Shown: positions 9,490 to 19,504, counted from the first letter of the stretch. The stretch is 64,000 nucleotides of DNA from an uncultured Lachnospiraceae bacterium (GCA_910586585.1 CAJUKA010000004.1:1-64000), one strand, 5' to 3'. Program-made: numbers and translations. Notes: generated by a model not told the origin, from the sequence alone.

Positions 9490-10245
9490 ATGAAAAATAT
9501 TTTTAAGAAATCTTTTCTGGCCGCTGCAGCAATAACTGCTCTGATGTTGTGGCAGGAGCCCGCCACTGCTTATGCATTCAATGTAACGCCAATTGATGTG
9601 GTAGAAATGTATGCTACTTCCGCAACGCCTGTGTACGCAACCCCTGATTTACTTTCACCTGTCGTTGTGTATCTTGACAGATTTACAAATGTGAGGGTAA
9701 ATGGAATTACAGACAATGGCTTTTTCAGAGTGGACTTAAATGGGGTATTTTATATACCAGGACCTTTTATGGTGTCACAGATAGAGCCTGCAAAAACAGA
9801 AAAACAGAAAGCGCTTGATGCTTTGGACGATTTTGCAGAAGCGTATCGCATGCAGCTTGAATTTATGGAAAGCTACAGTGAAAAATTTGCGTTGATTGAT
9901 GTGACAGGCGATGGAATTCCCGAAATATTTGACGATGCGGGCCGCGAAATCTACACTTACTATAACGAACGTCCGGTGATGATGTATTATTCTGATAATC
10001 CAATTACTTTTTATTATTCCAAAAAGGATAATGTACTTCTTGGAAAATATAAATGGAACAAAAATGAAATCTGGGAAGTCTACAATAAAGATGTTTCGTT
10101 ACTACCATGGGGACAGTTCAAATGTGTATCAACAGTTGCTTCACCATATACGGGCAATGCAGTCGCAGTTTCAAGAGAATACACAAACAATGCTGAAACA
10201 AGGGCAGATATCAAAAATATTCTGAAGAAAATGCTGTCATTATAA
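9490..10245 (+). CDS. secreted protein of unknown function
   Basis: Not assigned to a named family. The N-terminus MKNIFKKSFLAAAAITALMLW...ATAYAF is a clear Sec signal peptide (basic start, hydrophobic core, AYA-like cleavage site near residue 28). Residues 40-95 (YATSATPVYATPDLLSPVV...RVDLNGVFYIPG) resemble an SH3-like domain that may bind cell wall. Further on, LIDVTGDGIPEIFDDAG is a D-x-T-G-D-G calcium-loop-like motif seen in many Clostridia surface proteins. AAAGGAAGG precedes the start. It sits 28 bp after the ArsC-like gene and is followed by a terminator, so it probably ends that transcript. Confidence 0.8.
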   Translation: MKNIFKKSFLAAAAITALMLWQEPATAYAFNVTPIDVVEMYATSATPVYATPDLLSPVVVYLDRFTNVRVNGITDNGFFRVDLNGVFYIPGPFMVSQIEPAKTEKQKALDALDDFAEAYRMQLEFMESYSEKFALIDVTGDGIPEIFDDAGREIYTYYNERPVMMYYSDNPITFYYSKKDNVLLGKYKWNKNEIWEVYNKDVSLLPWGQFKCVSTVASPYTGNAVAVSREYTNNAETRADIKNILKKMLSL

Positions 10246-10304
10246 TTGATTCGTATAAAAAGAAGACCTTTTTATGCGTTGGACCATGCTATAGAACAAA
10301 TACC

Positions 10305-10350
10305 AATATCCGGCTTTTATCTCCACAAAGAAAAAAGCCGGATATTTTTC
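10305..10350 (+). terminator. intrinsic terminator between the secreted protein and miaB
   Basis: ATATCCGGCTTTT pairs with AAAAAGCCGGATAT and is followed by TTTTC. The A-rich 5' arm makes it potentially bidirectional. Confidence 0.8.
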
Positions 10351-10422
10351 TTTCAAAAATTCCTTACTTCGTGTATAATAAGTTTCATTATGGATTTTAC
10401 AAAGAAAGGAATTGAACCATTT

Positions 10423-11886
10423 ATGAATGATGAATATAGCAAAAGAATAGAAGTACAGGATTTGACAGAAACTCCGCCCATCGAGGAACCTGCCCGTCAA
10501 TATTTTTTTATGGCGAAAGCTCGCCAATATGTGCAGCAGGAACAAAAACGTTTGGGGCGTCCCTTAACTGCGGCGGGAATAACATTCGGCTGTCAGATGA
10601 ATGCAAAAGACAGCGAAAAATTAATTGGTATTCTCGAACAAATCGGTTTTGAGATGATAGAGGACGAGTCCGCTGATTTGGTTTTTTATAATACCTGTAC
10701 TGTACGTGACAATGCAAACCAGCGCGTTTATGGACGGCTTGGGCTGATTCACAGCATGAAAAAGAAAAATCCGCACAAAAAAGTGGCGCTCTGCGGTTGT
10801 ATGATGCAGGAACCATCCGTGATAGAAAAAATACAGAAAAGCTATCGTTTTGTAGATTTAATTTTTGGAACACATAATATTTATAAATTTGCTGAATTGC
10901 TTGTGACAATGTACAGCTCAGACAGCATGATTATTGATATTTGGAAGGATACCGACAAAATTGTGGAAGATTTGCCAGCAAAGCGAAAATATCCTTTTAA
11001 ATCAGGTGTCAATATTATGTACGGGTGCAATAACTTTTGCAGTTATTGTATTGTCCCGTATGTACGCGGACGTGAAAGAAGCCGCAATCCCAAAGATATT
11101 ATCAAAGAAATAGAACAGCTTGTATCAGAGGGCGTTGTGGAAGTTATGCTTTTGGGCCAAAATGTCAATTCTTACGGGAAAAATTTAGACGAGCCAATGA
11201 CATTTGCAGAATTGTTAAAAGAAGTAGAAAAAATAGAAGGATTGGAACGGATTCGATTTATGACGTCGCACCCCAAGGATTTATCAGATGATCTGATAGC
11301 AGTAATGAAACATTCAAAAAAAATCTGCCGTCATCTGCATTTGCCACTGCAGTCAGGTTCTACCAGAATTCTTGAGGTTATGAATCGACGCTACACGAAA
11401 GAACAATATCTGGCACTTGCGCATAAAATCAGGGCTGAAATACCTGATATTTCACTGACAACAGATATTATTGTAGGATTTCCAGGTGAGACAGCACAGG
11501 ATGTCGATGAAACAATCGCAGTGGTAAAAGATGTAGCATATGACAATGCGTTCACATTTATCTATTCAAAACGTACTGGAACGCCGGCTGCTGCCATGCC
11601 AAATCCTACTAGTGACGAAGAAATTAAAAAGAACTTTGACAGATTATTAAAAGTGGTGCAGGAGACAGCTAAAAGCCGTGTAGGGCGTCTGACAGGCGAG
11701 GTGCACAGCGCGCTTGTTGAAGAATTGAATGAACAGGACGCCTCACTTGTATCAGGACGGCTGTCCAATAATACAATTGTACATTTTCCGGGCGATGCTT
11801 CTCTAATTGGAAAGATTGTGAATGTTAAATTATTGGAAGCACACGGATTTTATTATATCGGTGAGATTTCTGAAAAATCTTCTTGA
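10423..11886 (+). CDS. miaB: tRNA-2-methylthio-N6-dimethylallyladenosine synthase
   Basis: Radical-SAM methylthiotransferase acting after MiaA at A37 of tRNAs reading UNN codons. The 487-residue protein has the N-terminal UPF0004 domain with its three cysteines (GCQMN, NTCTVRDNA, GCMMQE), the radical-SAM cluster motif CNNFCSYC followed by YVRGRERSR, and a C-terminal TRAM domain. The start at 10423 is taken because AAAGAAAGGA lies about 12 bp upstream and family homology begins there. miaA, the enzyme that makes its substrate, is in the mutSL cluster 6.6 kb further on. Confidence 0.95.
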   Translation: MNDEYSKRIEVQDLTETPPIEEPARQYFFMAKARQYVQQEQKRLGRPLTAAGITFGCQMNAKDSEKLIGILEQIGFEMIEDESADLVFYNTCTVRDNANQRVYGRLGLIHSMKKKNPHKKVALCGCMMQEPSVIEKIQKSYRFVDLIFGTHNIYKFAELLVTMYSSDSMIIDIWKDTDKIVEDLPAKRKYPFKSGVNIMYGCNNFCSYCIVPYVRGRERSRNPKDIIKEIEQLVSEGVVEVMLLGQNVNSYGKNLDEPMTFAELLKEVEKIEGLERIRFMTSHPKDLSDDLIAVMKHSKKICRHLHLPLQSGSTRILEVMNRRYTKEQYLALAHKIRAEIPDISLTTDIIVGFPGETAQDVDETIAVVKDVAYDNAFTFIYSKRTGTPAAAMPNPTSDEEIKKNFDRLLKVVQETAKSRVGRLTGEVHSALVEELNEQDASLVSGRLSNNTIVHFPGDASLIGKIVNVKLLEAHGFYYIGEISEKSS

Positions 11887-11911
11887 ATTGTCCTCCAAAT
11901 AGGTATATATT
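11883..11911 (+). promoter_or_regulatory. promoter of the SulP transporter gene
   Basis: TTGAAT, 17 bp, TATATT. The -35 box overlaps the miaB stop codon, giving the transporter its own transcript. Confidence 0.6.
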
Positions 11912-11957
11912 AATAGTGTTTTATAAAAATTTAATATTTACAGATGAGGATAAAACT

Positions 11958-13604
11958 ATGGAAAAACTAAAACCGAAGCTGTTCTCGGTCATGAAAATTT
12001 ATACAAAAGAACAGTTTGTAAAAGATGTTATTGCAGGAATTATTGTTGCAATCATTGCGCTGCCGTTATCAATTGCGCTTGCACTTGCATCTGGAGTCGG
12101 ACCTGAACAGGGTATTTATACCGCAATTATAGCTGGATTTTTAATTTCGTTTTTTGGCGGAAGCCGGGTTCAGATTGCCGGACCGACAGCCGCCTTTGCA
12201 ACGATTGTTGCAGGAATTGTGGCACAAAAGGGTATGGATGGACTAATTCTTGCCACAATTCTTGCTGGTCTGATTCTTGTGGCTATGGGATTTTTGAGGT
12301 TGGGAAATCTCATCAAATATATCCCATATACAATCACTACAGGTTTTACAGCAGGTATTGCTGTCACCATTGCCATAGGCCAGATAAAAGATTTTTTAGG
12401 TCTTACATATCCAGAAGGCACAGTTACGATTGAGACGATGGAAAAAGCAGAAGCAGTGCTGGAAAATATTGCGACAATAAACTGGCAGTCGCTTGTTGTT
12501 GGGCTTGTATGCCTTATTATTTTAATTGTATGGCCTTATATCAACAAAACCATTCCTGGTTCTTTGATTGCTGTGATTGTTGGCATATTGATGGTGAAAT
12601 TTTTGAAAATGAATGTCAATACGATTGGGGATTTGTATGAAATCAGCAATAAACTTCCTCAATTTCATCTGCCGTCATTTACGCTAAGTGATGTTGGTGA
12701 AATTCTTCCAGATGCATTTACCATTGCCATTTTAGCGGCTATTGAATCATTGCTTTCCTGTGTTGTTGCAGACAGTATGATCAACTCAAAGCATCGTTCG
12801 AATATGGAGCTGATTGCACAGGGAATCGGAAATATTGGTTCTGCATTATTTGGAGGAATTCCTGCCACTGGTGCAATTGCAAGAACTGCTGCCAATATCA
12901 AAAATGGCGGACGTACTCCAATAGCTGGTATGGTTCATGCTATTACATTGGTATTGATTTTGGTTGTGTTGATGCCTTATGCCGCATTGATTCCAATGCC
13001 GTGTATTGCCGCAATTCTGTTTATGGTGGCTTATAATATGTGCGGCTGGAGAGCTTTTGTCAATCTGTGCAAATCATCACCAAAAAGCGATATTATCGTG
13101 CTTGTGCTGACTTTTATACTGACCGTTGTTTTTGATCTTGTTGTGGCGATTGAGGCAGGTATTTTGCTGGCTGCGGTTTTATTTATGAAGCGTATGAGCG
13201 ATGTGACAGAGGTAGAGAGCTGGAAGTATGTTGATGACGAGGAAGACCCTGACAGTATTTCCCTGCGTGTAGTACCGAAACATACACTTGTCTACGAGAT
13301 TTCAGGACCAATGTTTTTTGCTGCAGCAGATAAAATATTAAAGATATCTGTAAAAGATGATACTCAATGTTTGATTCTTCGTATGAGAAGCGTAAATGCC
13401 ATTGATGCAACGGCAATGCATTCCTTAGAGGAACTTTATGAAAAGTATAAAATGAAGAATATCCAGATTATTCTTTCTCATGTGAATGAACAGCCTAAAT
13501 TGGTTATGGATAAGGCAGGATTTACTAGAAAAGTAGGGCCTCAAAATTTCTGTTCACATATAGATGAGGCGCTTGAAAAAGCACGCAAAATCGCAAAAGA
13601 ATAA
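11958..13604 (+). CDS. SulP-family anion transporter with STAS domain
   Basis: Inner-membrane anion carrier (sulfate, bicarbonate or similar) of the SLC26/SulP family. It has about 10-12 hydrophobic helices, starting with VIAGIIVAIIALPLSIALALASGV, the family's substrate-binding helix region. A cytoplasmic STAS domain occupies roughly residues 440-545. At 548 residues it is a standard bacterial length. The start at 11958 is preceded by TGAGGA at 7 bp. No sulfate-assimilation gene, carbonic anhydrase or other substrate clue is adjacent. Confidence 0.92.
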   Translation: MEKLKPKLFSVMKIYTKEQFVKDVIAGIIVAIIALPLSIALALASGVGPEQGIYTAIIAGFLISFFGGSRVQIAGPTAAFATIVAGIVAQKGMDGLILATILAGLILVAMGFLRLGNLIKYIPYTITTGFTAGIAVTIAIGQIKDFLGLTYPEGTVTIETMEKAEAVLENIATINWQSLVVGLVCLIILIVWPYINKTIPGSLIAVIVGILMVKFLKMNVNTIGDLYEISNKLPQFHLPSFTLSDVGEILPDAFTIAILAAIESLLSCVVADSMINSKHRSNMELIAQGIGNIGSALFGGIPATGAIARTAANIKNGGRTPIAGMVHAITLVLILVVLMPYAALIPMPCIAAILFMVAYNMCGWRAFVNLCKSSPKSDIIVLVLTFILTVVFDLVVAIEAGILLAAVLFMKRMSDVTEVESWKYVDDEEDPDSISLRVVPKHTLVYEISGPMFFAAADKILKISVKDDTQCLILRMRSVNAIDATAMHSLEELYEKYKMKNIQIILSHVNEQPKLVMDKAGFTRKVGPQNFCSHIDEALEKARKIAKE

Positions 13605-13647
13605 TTTGTAGGAAAATAAAATTTTTATCAAGAATCCCAAAGCATGT

Positions 13648-13675
13648 TTGATTTTTTAAGTAAGTGTGTTAAAAT
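13648..13675 (+). promoter_or_regulatory. candidate promoter upstream of mutS
   Basis: TTGATT, 16 bp, TAAAAT. Transcription from here would start about 13682 and immediately enter the hairpin at 13686-13719. Confidence 0.5.
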
Positions 13676-13685
13676 ATGGGAGAGC

Positions 13686-13719
13686 AAAAACGGGCAAACA
13701 GTTTTCTTTGCCCGTTTTT
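13686..13719 (+). terminator. strong intrinsic terminator between sulP and mutS
   Basis: AAAAACGGGCAAA and TTTGCCCGTTTTT form a perfect 13-bp inverted repeat with a loop of about 8 bases, ending in a T run. It would end the SulP transcript, but it lies downstream of the best-looking promoter in the gap. Confidence 0.85.
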
Positions 13720-13792
13720 CAGGTCTGAAACCAATCTGATTAAAAACGATAGATTACAAATAGATAAATTACAGAAAGGCAAGGTTTACTAT

Positions 13793-16444
13793 ATGGCTGG
13801 AATAACGCCAATGATGCAGCAGTATCTGGAAACAAAAAAGCAGTATCAAGACTGCATATTGTTTTACAGACTCGGTGATTTTTATGAAATGTTTTTTGAT
13901 GATGCCAAACTTGTATCAAAGGAACTGGAACTGATTCTAACAGGCAAAGACTGTGGGCTTGAAGAAAGAGCGCCAATGTGCGGTATTCCTTATCATGCCG
14001 TAGAAAATTATCTGACAAAACTTGTGTCCAAAGGATATAAAGTTGCAATCTGTGAGCAGGTGGAAGATGCCAAGCTTGCAAAAGGGCTTGTGAAACGTGA
14101 GGTTATTCGAATTGTTACACCTGGTACAAACTTAAATCCCCAGACACTTGAGGAATCAAAAAATAATTACATCATGTGCATTGCATATTTTCACAACAAA
14201 ATAGGAATATCCCTGGCAGATGTGACAACAGGGGATTTTTATATGACAGAAACAGACGGCCTGTCAAAGCTTTCGGATGAAATTTCCAAGTATATGCCAA
14301 CAGAAATAATATGCAATGATGCATTTATGATGAGCGGGTTCGACATTGATGATTTGAAAAATCGTCTCAAAATAACGATATATTCATTAGAACCATGGTA
14401 TTTTGATGAAGATGGCTGCAGGAAATGCCTCACGGAGCATTTCAAAGTCAATTCGCTTGCAGGACTTAGGCTTGAGGATTTTCCATCAGGAATGATCGCA
14501 TCAGGTGCCCTGATGCAATATCTTTTGGAAACACAAAAGACAAAACTTTCTCATATTACACATATTACACCATATTTAGCGAGTCGTTTTATGCTTCTTG
14601 ACAGCTCTACACGACGCAATCTTGAACTGACAGAGACGCTTCGTGAAAAGCAAAAACGCGGATCCCTTTTGTGGGTGCTTGACAAGACTAAAACTGCAAT
14701 GGGCGCCAGACAGTTGAGAAATGATATGGAACAGCCTCTTGTTAATATGGAAGATATCAATGACAGGCTTGACACCATTGAGCAGCTCTGCAAAAATACA
14801 GTTTCAAGAGATGAAATCCGAGAGTATTTAAGCCCGATTTATGATATGGAGCGGCTGCTTGGAAGGGTAAGCTACAAGACAGCAAATCCGAGAGATTTGA
14901 TTTCTTTTGCAAATTCTATGGAGATGCTACCACATATCAAAACGGTCTTAAATGAATTTGATACCAAACTTTTGCAGGAAATCAATGAGCAGATTGACAG
15001 TCTTGAAGATTTATGCAGTTTGATTCACAATGCAATCTGTGAGGAACCGCCAATACAAATCCGAGACGGCGGTATTATCAAAGAAGGATTTGATGTGGAT
15101 ATTGACCATTTGAGAAAAGCTAAAACAGATGGAAAAAACTGGCTTGCGCAGCTTGAGGAAGAGGACAGAGAGCGGACAGGAATCCGCAATCTCAAGATTA
15201 AATACAATAAAGTATTTGGATATTATTTTGAAGTTACCAATTCGTTTAAAAATCTTGTTCCAGAAGATTATGTCAGAAAACAAACATTGGTAAATGCGGA
15301 ACGTTATACAACACCACGGCTAAAAGAATTAGAAGACACGATTTTAAATGCTGAGGACAAGTTGAGTACGCTTGAATATGATATGTTTTGCAAAATAAGA
15401 GATGATGTTGCTGCGCAGCTTGAGCGGATTCAAAAGACTGCCAAGGCAATTGCACGGCTTGATGTATTTGCATCGCTTTCCGTGACCGCCGAACAAAATC
15501 ATTATGTCAGGCCAGTGCTCAATGATAAAGGAATTATTGATATCAAAGACGGGAGACACCCTGTAGTAGAAAAAATGATTGACCATGATATGTTTGTTTC
15601 GAACGATACGTTTTTAGATAATGGAAGTCATTGTATCTCTGTTATCACAGGACCTAACATGGCAGGAAAATCAACGTATATGCGCCAGTCAGCGCTGATT
15701 GTATTAATGGCACAGCTTGGAAGTTTTGTGCCTGCAAAGAGTGCGAACATAGGTATTGTTGACAGAATTTTTACAAGAGTTGGCGCCTCTGATGACCTCG
15801 CAAGCGGACAGAGTACATTTATGGTAGAGATGAATGAAGTTGCCAATATTCTGCGAAATGCCACTGCCAAAAGCTTGTTGGTGCTTGATGAGATTGGACG
15901 CGGTACTTCTACCTTTGATGGCCTGAGTATTGCATGGGCCGTGATAGAACATATCAGCAACAAAAAGATACTTGGAGCTAAAACGCTATTTGCGACGCAT
16001 TATCATGAGCTTACGGAGCTAGAAGGCAAAATGAGCAATGTAAATAATTATTGTATTGCTGTAAAGGAAAAAGGCGACGATATCATTTTTCTGAGAAAAA
16101 TTATTAAGGGCGGCGCAGACAGAAGTTATGGTATCCAGGTGGCAAAACTTGCGGGCGTTCCGGAAATGGTTATAGACCGAGCCAAAGAAATTGCAGAGCA
16201 GCTTAGCGACAATGATATTACGCAAAAGGTTCAGGGAATTACGATTGATCTAAAAAGTGAAAAAAAGAAACCGAAACATTATGATGACGTTGATTTAGGG
16301 CAGATGTCTTTATTTGACACTGTTAAAGATGAAGATATTATAAAAGAACTAAAAGAAGTGGATATTCAAAATCTAACACCACTAGACGCTTTAAATACGC
16401 TTTATAGATTGCAGAATAAACTAAAAAATCGTTGGAAAAATTGA
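13793..16444 (+). CDS. mutS: DNA mismatch repair protein MutS
   Basis: Recognises base mismatches and small loops and recruits MutL. The 883-residue protein has the mismatch-binding domain I with the FYEMFFDDA signature (the phenylalanine wedge), the connector, core and clamp domains, and the ATPase with GPNMAGKST at about 620-628 and LLVLDEIGRGTSTFDG. The start at 13793 (MAGITPMMQQY) matches the family. Its TGA stop overlaps the left arm of a palindromic repeat, and mutL follows 64 bp later. Confidence 0.97.
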   Translation: MAGITPMMQQYLETKKQYQDCILFYRLGDFYEMFFDDAKLVSKELELILTGKDCGLEERAPMCGIPYHAVENYLTKLVSKGYKVAICEQVEDAKLAKGLVKREVIRIVTPGTNLNPQTLEESKNNYIMCIAYFHNKIGISLADVTTGDFYMTETDGLSKLSDEISKYMPTEIICNDAFMMSGFDIDDLKNRLKITIYSLEPWYFDEDGCRKCLTEHFKVNSLAGLRLEDFPSGMIASGALMQYLLETQKTKLSHITHITPYLASRFMLLDSSTRRNLELTETLREKQKRGSLLWVLDKTKTAMGARQLRNDMEQPLVNMEDINDRLDTIEQLCKNTVSRDEIREYLSPIYDMERLLGRVSYKTANPRDLISFANSMEMLPHIKTVLNEFDTKLLQEINEQIDSLEDLCSLIHNAICEEPPIQIRDGGIIKEGFDVDIDHLRKAKTDGKNWLAQLEEEDRERTGIRNLKIKYNKVFGYYFEVTNSFKNLVPEDYVRKQTLVNAERYTTPRLKELEDTILNAEDKLSTLEYDMFCKIRDDVAAQLERIQKTAKAIARLDVFASLSVTAEQNHYVRPVLNDKGIIDIKDGRHPVVEKMIDHDMFVSNDTFLDNGSHCISVITGPNMAGKSTYMRQSALIVLMAQLGSFVPAKSANIGIVDRIFTRVGASDDLASGQSTFMVEMNEVANILRNATAKSLLVLDEIGRGTSTFDGLSIAWAVIEHISNKKILGAKTLFATHYHELTELEGKMSNVNNYCIAVKEKGDDIIFLRKIIKGGADRSYGIQVAKLAGVPEMVIDRAKEIAEQLSDNDITQKVQGITIDLKSEKKKPKHYDDVDLGQMSLFDTVKDEDIIKELKEVDIQNLTPLDALNTLYRLQNKLKNRWKN

Positions 16445-16482
16445 GCGCCAACGCGCTCAATACCAAAAAGCAAAGCTTTTTG
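16441..16482 (+). repeat. short copy of the composite palindromic repeat, between mutS and mutL
   Basis: Palindrome A (TTGAGCGCCAACGCGCTCAA) at 16441-16460, a 4-bp spacer (TACC), then palindrome B (CAAAAAGC-AAA-GCTTTTTG) at 16464-16482. This is the same order and the same 4-bp spacing as the 107-bp copies at 49417 and 55018, without the 44-bp segment and second A. The mutS stop codon is inside palindrome A. Confidence 0.9.
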
Positions 16483-16508
16483 ATTAAAAGGAAAGGACGA
16501 GAACAGAT

Positions 16509-18518
16509 ATGGCAGAGATTCATGTGCTTGACAACAACACGATTGACAAAATCGCTGCAGGCGAAGTCGTGGAGCGCCCAGCCAGTGTCGTGAAAGAGCT
16601 GGTGGAGAATGCCATGGATGCAGGCGCCCATGCGATTACTGTTGAAATTAAAGAGGGTGGTATTGAGTTTATTCGGGTTACAGATGACGGCAATGGGATT
16701 GAAAGAACGCAAGTTCGGAATGCATTTCTGAGACATGCCACAAGCAAAATTCGTTCTGTTGCAGATCTGATGAGTCTGCATAGTATGGGATTTCGCGGAG
16801 AAGCGCTTTCTAGTATTGCAGCAGTATCAAAGGTTGAGATTGTAACAAAAACCAAAGAGGAAATGACCGGAACGCGGTTTTGCATGGAAGGGGCAAAAGA
16901 GACTGCTTTTGAGGAGGTCGGTGCGCCGGACGGAACAACGTTTATTGTGCGGAATTTATTTTTTAATACGCCTGCCAGACGCAAATTTTTGAAAACTGCA
17001 ATGACAGAGGCAAGTTATATTACAGATATGTTAGAGCATATGGCATTAGCAAGACCAGAAATTTCTATAAAATATGTGATAAATGGGCAGACTAAATTTT
17101 ATACCAACGGTGATGGTGATATGAAAGCTATCATATATCGCATATTTGGCAGGGATATTGCCAATGAAATGATAGCGTTTCAGGTATCAGAAGAAGAGAT
17201 TACACTGGAAGGGTTTCTTGGCAGACCAGCACTCAATCGGGCAAACAGAAACTTTGAAAATTATTTTGTGAATCAGCGATATATCAAAAGCAAGATTATT
17301 TCAAAGGCTATTGAGGAAGGCTATCAATCATACATGATGCAGCACCGGTATCCATTCTGTGTGATACATATTACGGTTCCGACAGAAAATGTAGATGTCA
17401 ACGTGCATCCAACCAAGATGGAATTGCGTTTTTCCAATCAAAATACAGTGTACAAACTCATTGCAAAAAATATTGCAGATTTTTTGTCTGTACAGGAAAT
17501 GATTCCGGATGTTACACTTGGACCAGACAAAAAATCCAGCAGTGAAGCAAAAAATACGGCAAAGCCTAAACTCTATGCGCCGGAACCATTTGAAAAGGAG
17601 CGGAGAGTCTCTGCTGAAAAAAATACGAAAGTACAGAATATTTTGCATGAAGATGTGCATTACGATAAACCATCTAATGATACAGAAGATACCAAAAAAC
17701 ATCTTGAAGCAGAGGACGATTTTTTTGTAGATAATCGGCAAAAAGTGATTCCTGACAGCAAACAGCCGCAAAGCATCGGACAAAGTGCAGTTGGTCAAAG
17801 AACAGGAAAGATTCTTGGCACATTGCCAAAAGAGAATGATACACAGAATCTAGGCGTGATAAAAGCCAAAAATCATATTATTGTTGAAAAACCAGAACAA
17901 TTAAATTTTTTTGATGAAAAGATTCTAACAAAAGAAGCAAAACAAGAATATAGAATCGTAGGACAAGTATTTGATACTTATTGGATTATTGAATATCGTG
18001 ACAAGATGCTGATGATTGACCAACATGCGGCACATGAAAAAGTGAAATATGAGCAGATCCTCAAAAAAGTGGAGAAAAATGAAGTATATACGCAAATGTT
18101 AACACCGCCTGCCGTTCTTAATGTCACGCCCAAAGAAGCAGATTTAATTAATAGCTATCAGAAATATTTTAAGGAACTTGGTTTTGAGATTGAGGATTTT
18201 GGCATGAATGCTTTTGCAATACGGGGTGTACCGCTTGATTTGTTTAGTTATAATATCAAAGAGCTTTTTGAAGAGATTTTAACCCAAATGTTAGAGAGTC
18301 CTGTGCGCGGTGTGCCACAAATTATACGGGAAAAAATAGCATCGATGGCATGCAAGGCAGCCGTTAAGGGAAACAATTCTCTGAGCTTAGAAGAAGCCGA
18401 CACGCTGATTGAACAGCTTTTAGAGCTTGAAAATCCCTATAACTGTCCACATGGCAGACCAACCATTATTTCAATGTCAAAATATGAAGTTGAAAAGAAA
18501 TTTAAACGGATTGTATGA
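16509..18518 (+). CDS. mutL: DNA mismatch repair protein MutL, endonuclease type
   Basis: Couples MutS mismatch recognition to strand incision. N-terminal GHKL ATPase motifs are ENAMDAGA, DDGNGI and GFRGEALSSI. A long, poorly conserved linker (about 340-460) precedes the C-terminal dimerisation domain. That domain has the endonuclease motif DQHAAHEKVKYE from residue 504, plus the CPHGRP zinc-site element, so this MutL should nick DNA itself. This fits an organism with no MutH. An AAAGGA ribosome binding site precedes the start; miaA follows directly. Confidence 0.97.
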   Translation: MAEIHVLDNNTIDKIAAGEVVERPASVVKELVENAMDAGAHAITVEIKEGGIEFIRVTDDGNGIERTQVRNAFLRHATSKIRSVADLMSLHSMGFRGEALSSIAAVSKVEIVTKTKEEMTGTRFCMEGAKETAFEEVGAPDGTTFIVRNLFFNTPARRKFLKTAMTEASYITDMLEHMALARPEISIKYVINGQTKFYTNGDGDMKAIIYRIFGRDIANEMIAFQVSEEEITLEGFLGRPALNRANRNFENYFVNQRYIKSKIISKAIEEGYQSYMMQHRYPFCVIHITVPTENVDVNVHPTKMELRFSNQNTVYKLIAKNIADFLSVQEMIPDVTLGPDKKSSSEAKNTAKPKLYAPEPFEKERRVSAEKNTKVQNILHEDVHYDKPSNDTEDTKKHLEAEDDFFVDNRQKVIPDSKQPQSIGQSAVGQRTGKILGTLPKENDTQNLGVIKAKNHIIVEKPEQLNFFDEKILTKEAKQEYRIVGQVFDTYWIIEYRDKMLMIDQHAAHEKVKYEQILKKVEKNEVYTQMLTPPAVLNVTPKEADLINSYQKYFKELGFEIEDFGMNAFAIRGVPLDLFSYNIKELFEEILTQMLESPVRGVPQIIREKIASMACKAAVKGNNSLSLEEADTLIEQLLELENPYNCPHGRPTIISMSKYEVEKKFKRIV

Positions 18519-18529
18519 GAGAGGCAGCA

Positions 18530-19504
18530 ATGAAAGGCAAACCATTGATTATCTTGACTGGCCCTACTGCAGCAGGCAAGACAAAGCTTTCTATAGAACT
18601 TGCAAAAGCAGTAGACGGCGAGATTATTTCTGCGGATTCTATGCAGGTATATCAACATATGGATATTGGTTCCGCCAAGATTCGTCCCGATGAAATGCAG
18701 GGAATCAAACATTATCTTGTGGATATTTTGGAGCCAACGCAAGATTTTAATATTGTCTTGTTCCAACAATATGCAAAAGAAGCAATTGCAGAAATATACG
18801 CTAAGGGAAAAATACCAATCCTGGCGGGAGGCACAGGGTTTTATATTCAATCAGTGTTGTATGACATTGATTTTCATGAAAATGGACAAGATACTGCGAT
18901 TCGGCAGGAATTAGAGCAGATTGCCAAGCAGCAGGGGGCTGATTATCTGCATGAAATGCTTTGTCAGATAGATCCCAAAGCAGCAGAGGCAATCCATGCC
19001 AACAATGTGAAGCGGGTCATTCGTGCCATAGAATTTTATCGTCAGACGGGAAAAAAGATATCAGAACATAATGATGCAGAGCGGGAAAAACAATCTGCAT
19101 ATGATTCTAGTTATTTTGTTCTCACAGATATAAGAGAACATCTATATGCAAATATTGATAAACGTGTTGACAAAATGATAGAAGAGGGGCTTGTCGATGA
19201 AGTAAAAATGCTCGTAAATATGGGCTGCAAAAGAGATTCAACGGCGATGCAGGGACTTGGCTACAAGGAGATTTTATCGTATTTGGCAGAAGAATGCTCA
19301 TTGGAAGAGGCTGTTTACAAGATCAAGCGTGACACAAGGCATTTTGCAAAGAGACAGCTCACATGGTTTCGCCGTGAACGAAATGTTATCTGGATAGAAA
19401 AAGATAAATTTGCATACGACGACGAAAAAATGTTAAACTATATAACAAGCCACGTCTATAAAATACAAGGAAAACATAACGAAAGGGAAACAATGTACAA
19501 ATGA
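18530..19504 (+). CDS. miaA: tRNA dimethylallyltransferase
   Basis: Adds the dimethylallyl group to A37 of tRNAs; the product is the substrate of MiaB, encoded earlier in the window. P-loop GPTAAGKT and the DSMQVYQHMDIGSAK segment are at the N-terminus, with the RQLTWFR motif near the C-terminus. The start at 18530 has GAGAGG at 5 bp. The ATG at 18515 overlaps the mutL stop and would add five residues. It overlaps the next gene by 4 bp, leaving no room for hfq, which follows miaA in many Firmicutes. Confidence 0.95.
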   Translation: MKGKPLIILTGPTAAGKTKLSIELAKAVDGEIISADSMQVYQHMDIGSAKIRPDEMQGIKHYLVDILEPTQDFNIVLFQQYAKEAIAEIYAKGKIPILAGGTGFYIQSVLYDIDFHENGQDTAIRQELEQIAKQQGADYLHEMLCQIDPKAAEAIHANNVKRVIRAIEFYRQTGKKISEHNDAEREKQSAYDSSYFVLTDIREHLYANIDKRVDKMIEEGLVDEVKMLVNMGCKRDSTAMQGLGYKEILSYLAEECSLEEAVYKIKRDTRHFAKRQLTWFRRERNVIWIEKDKFAYDDEKMLNYITSHVYKIQGKHNERETMYK

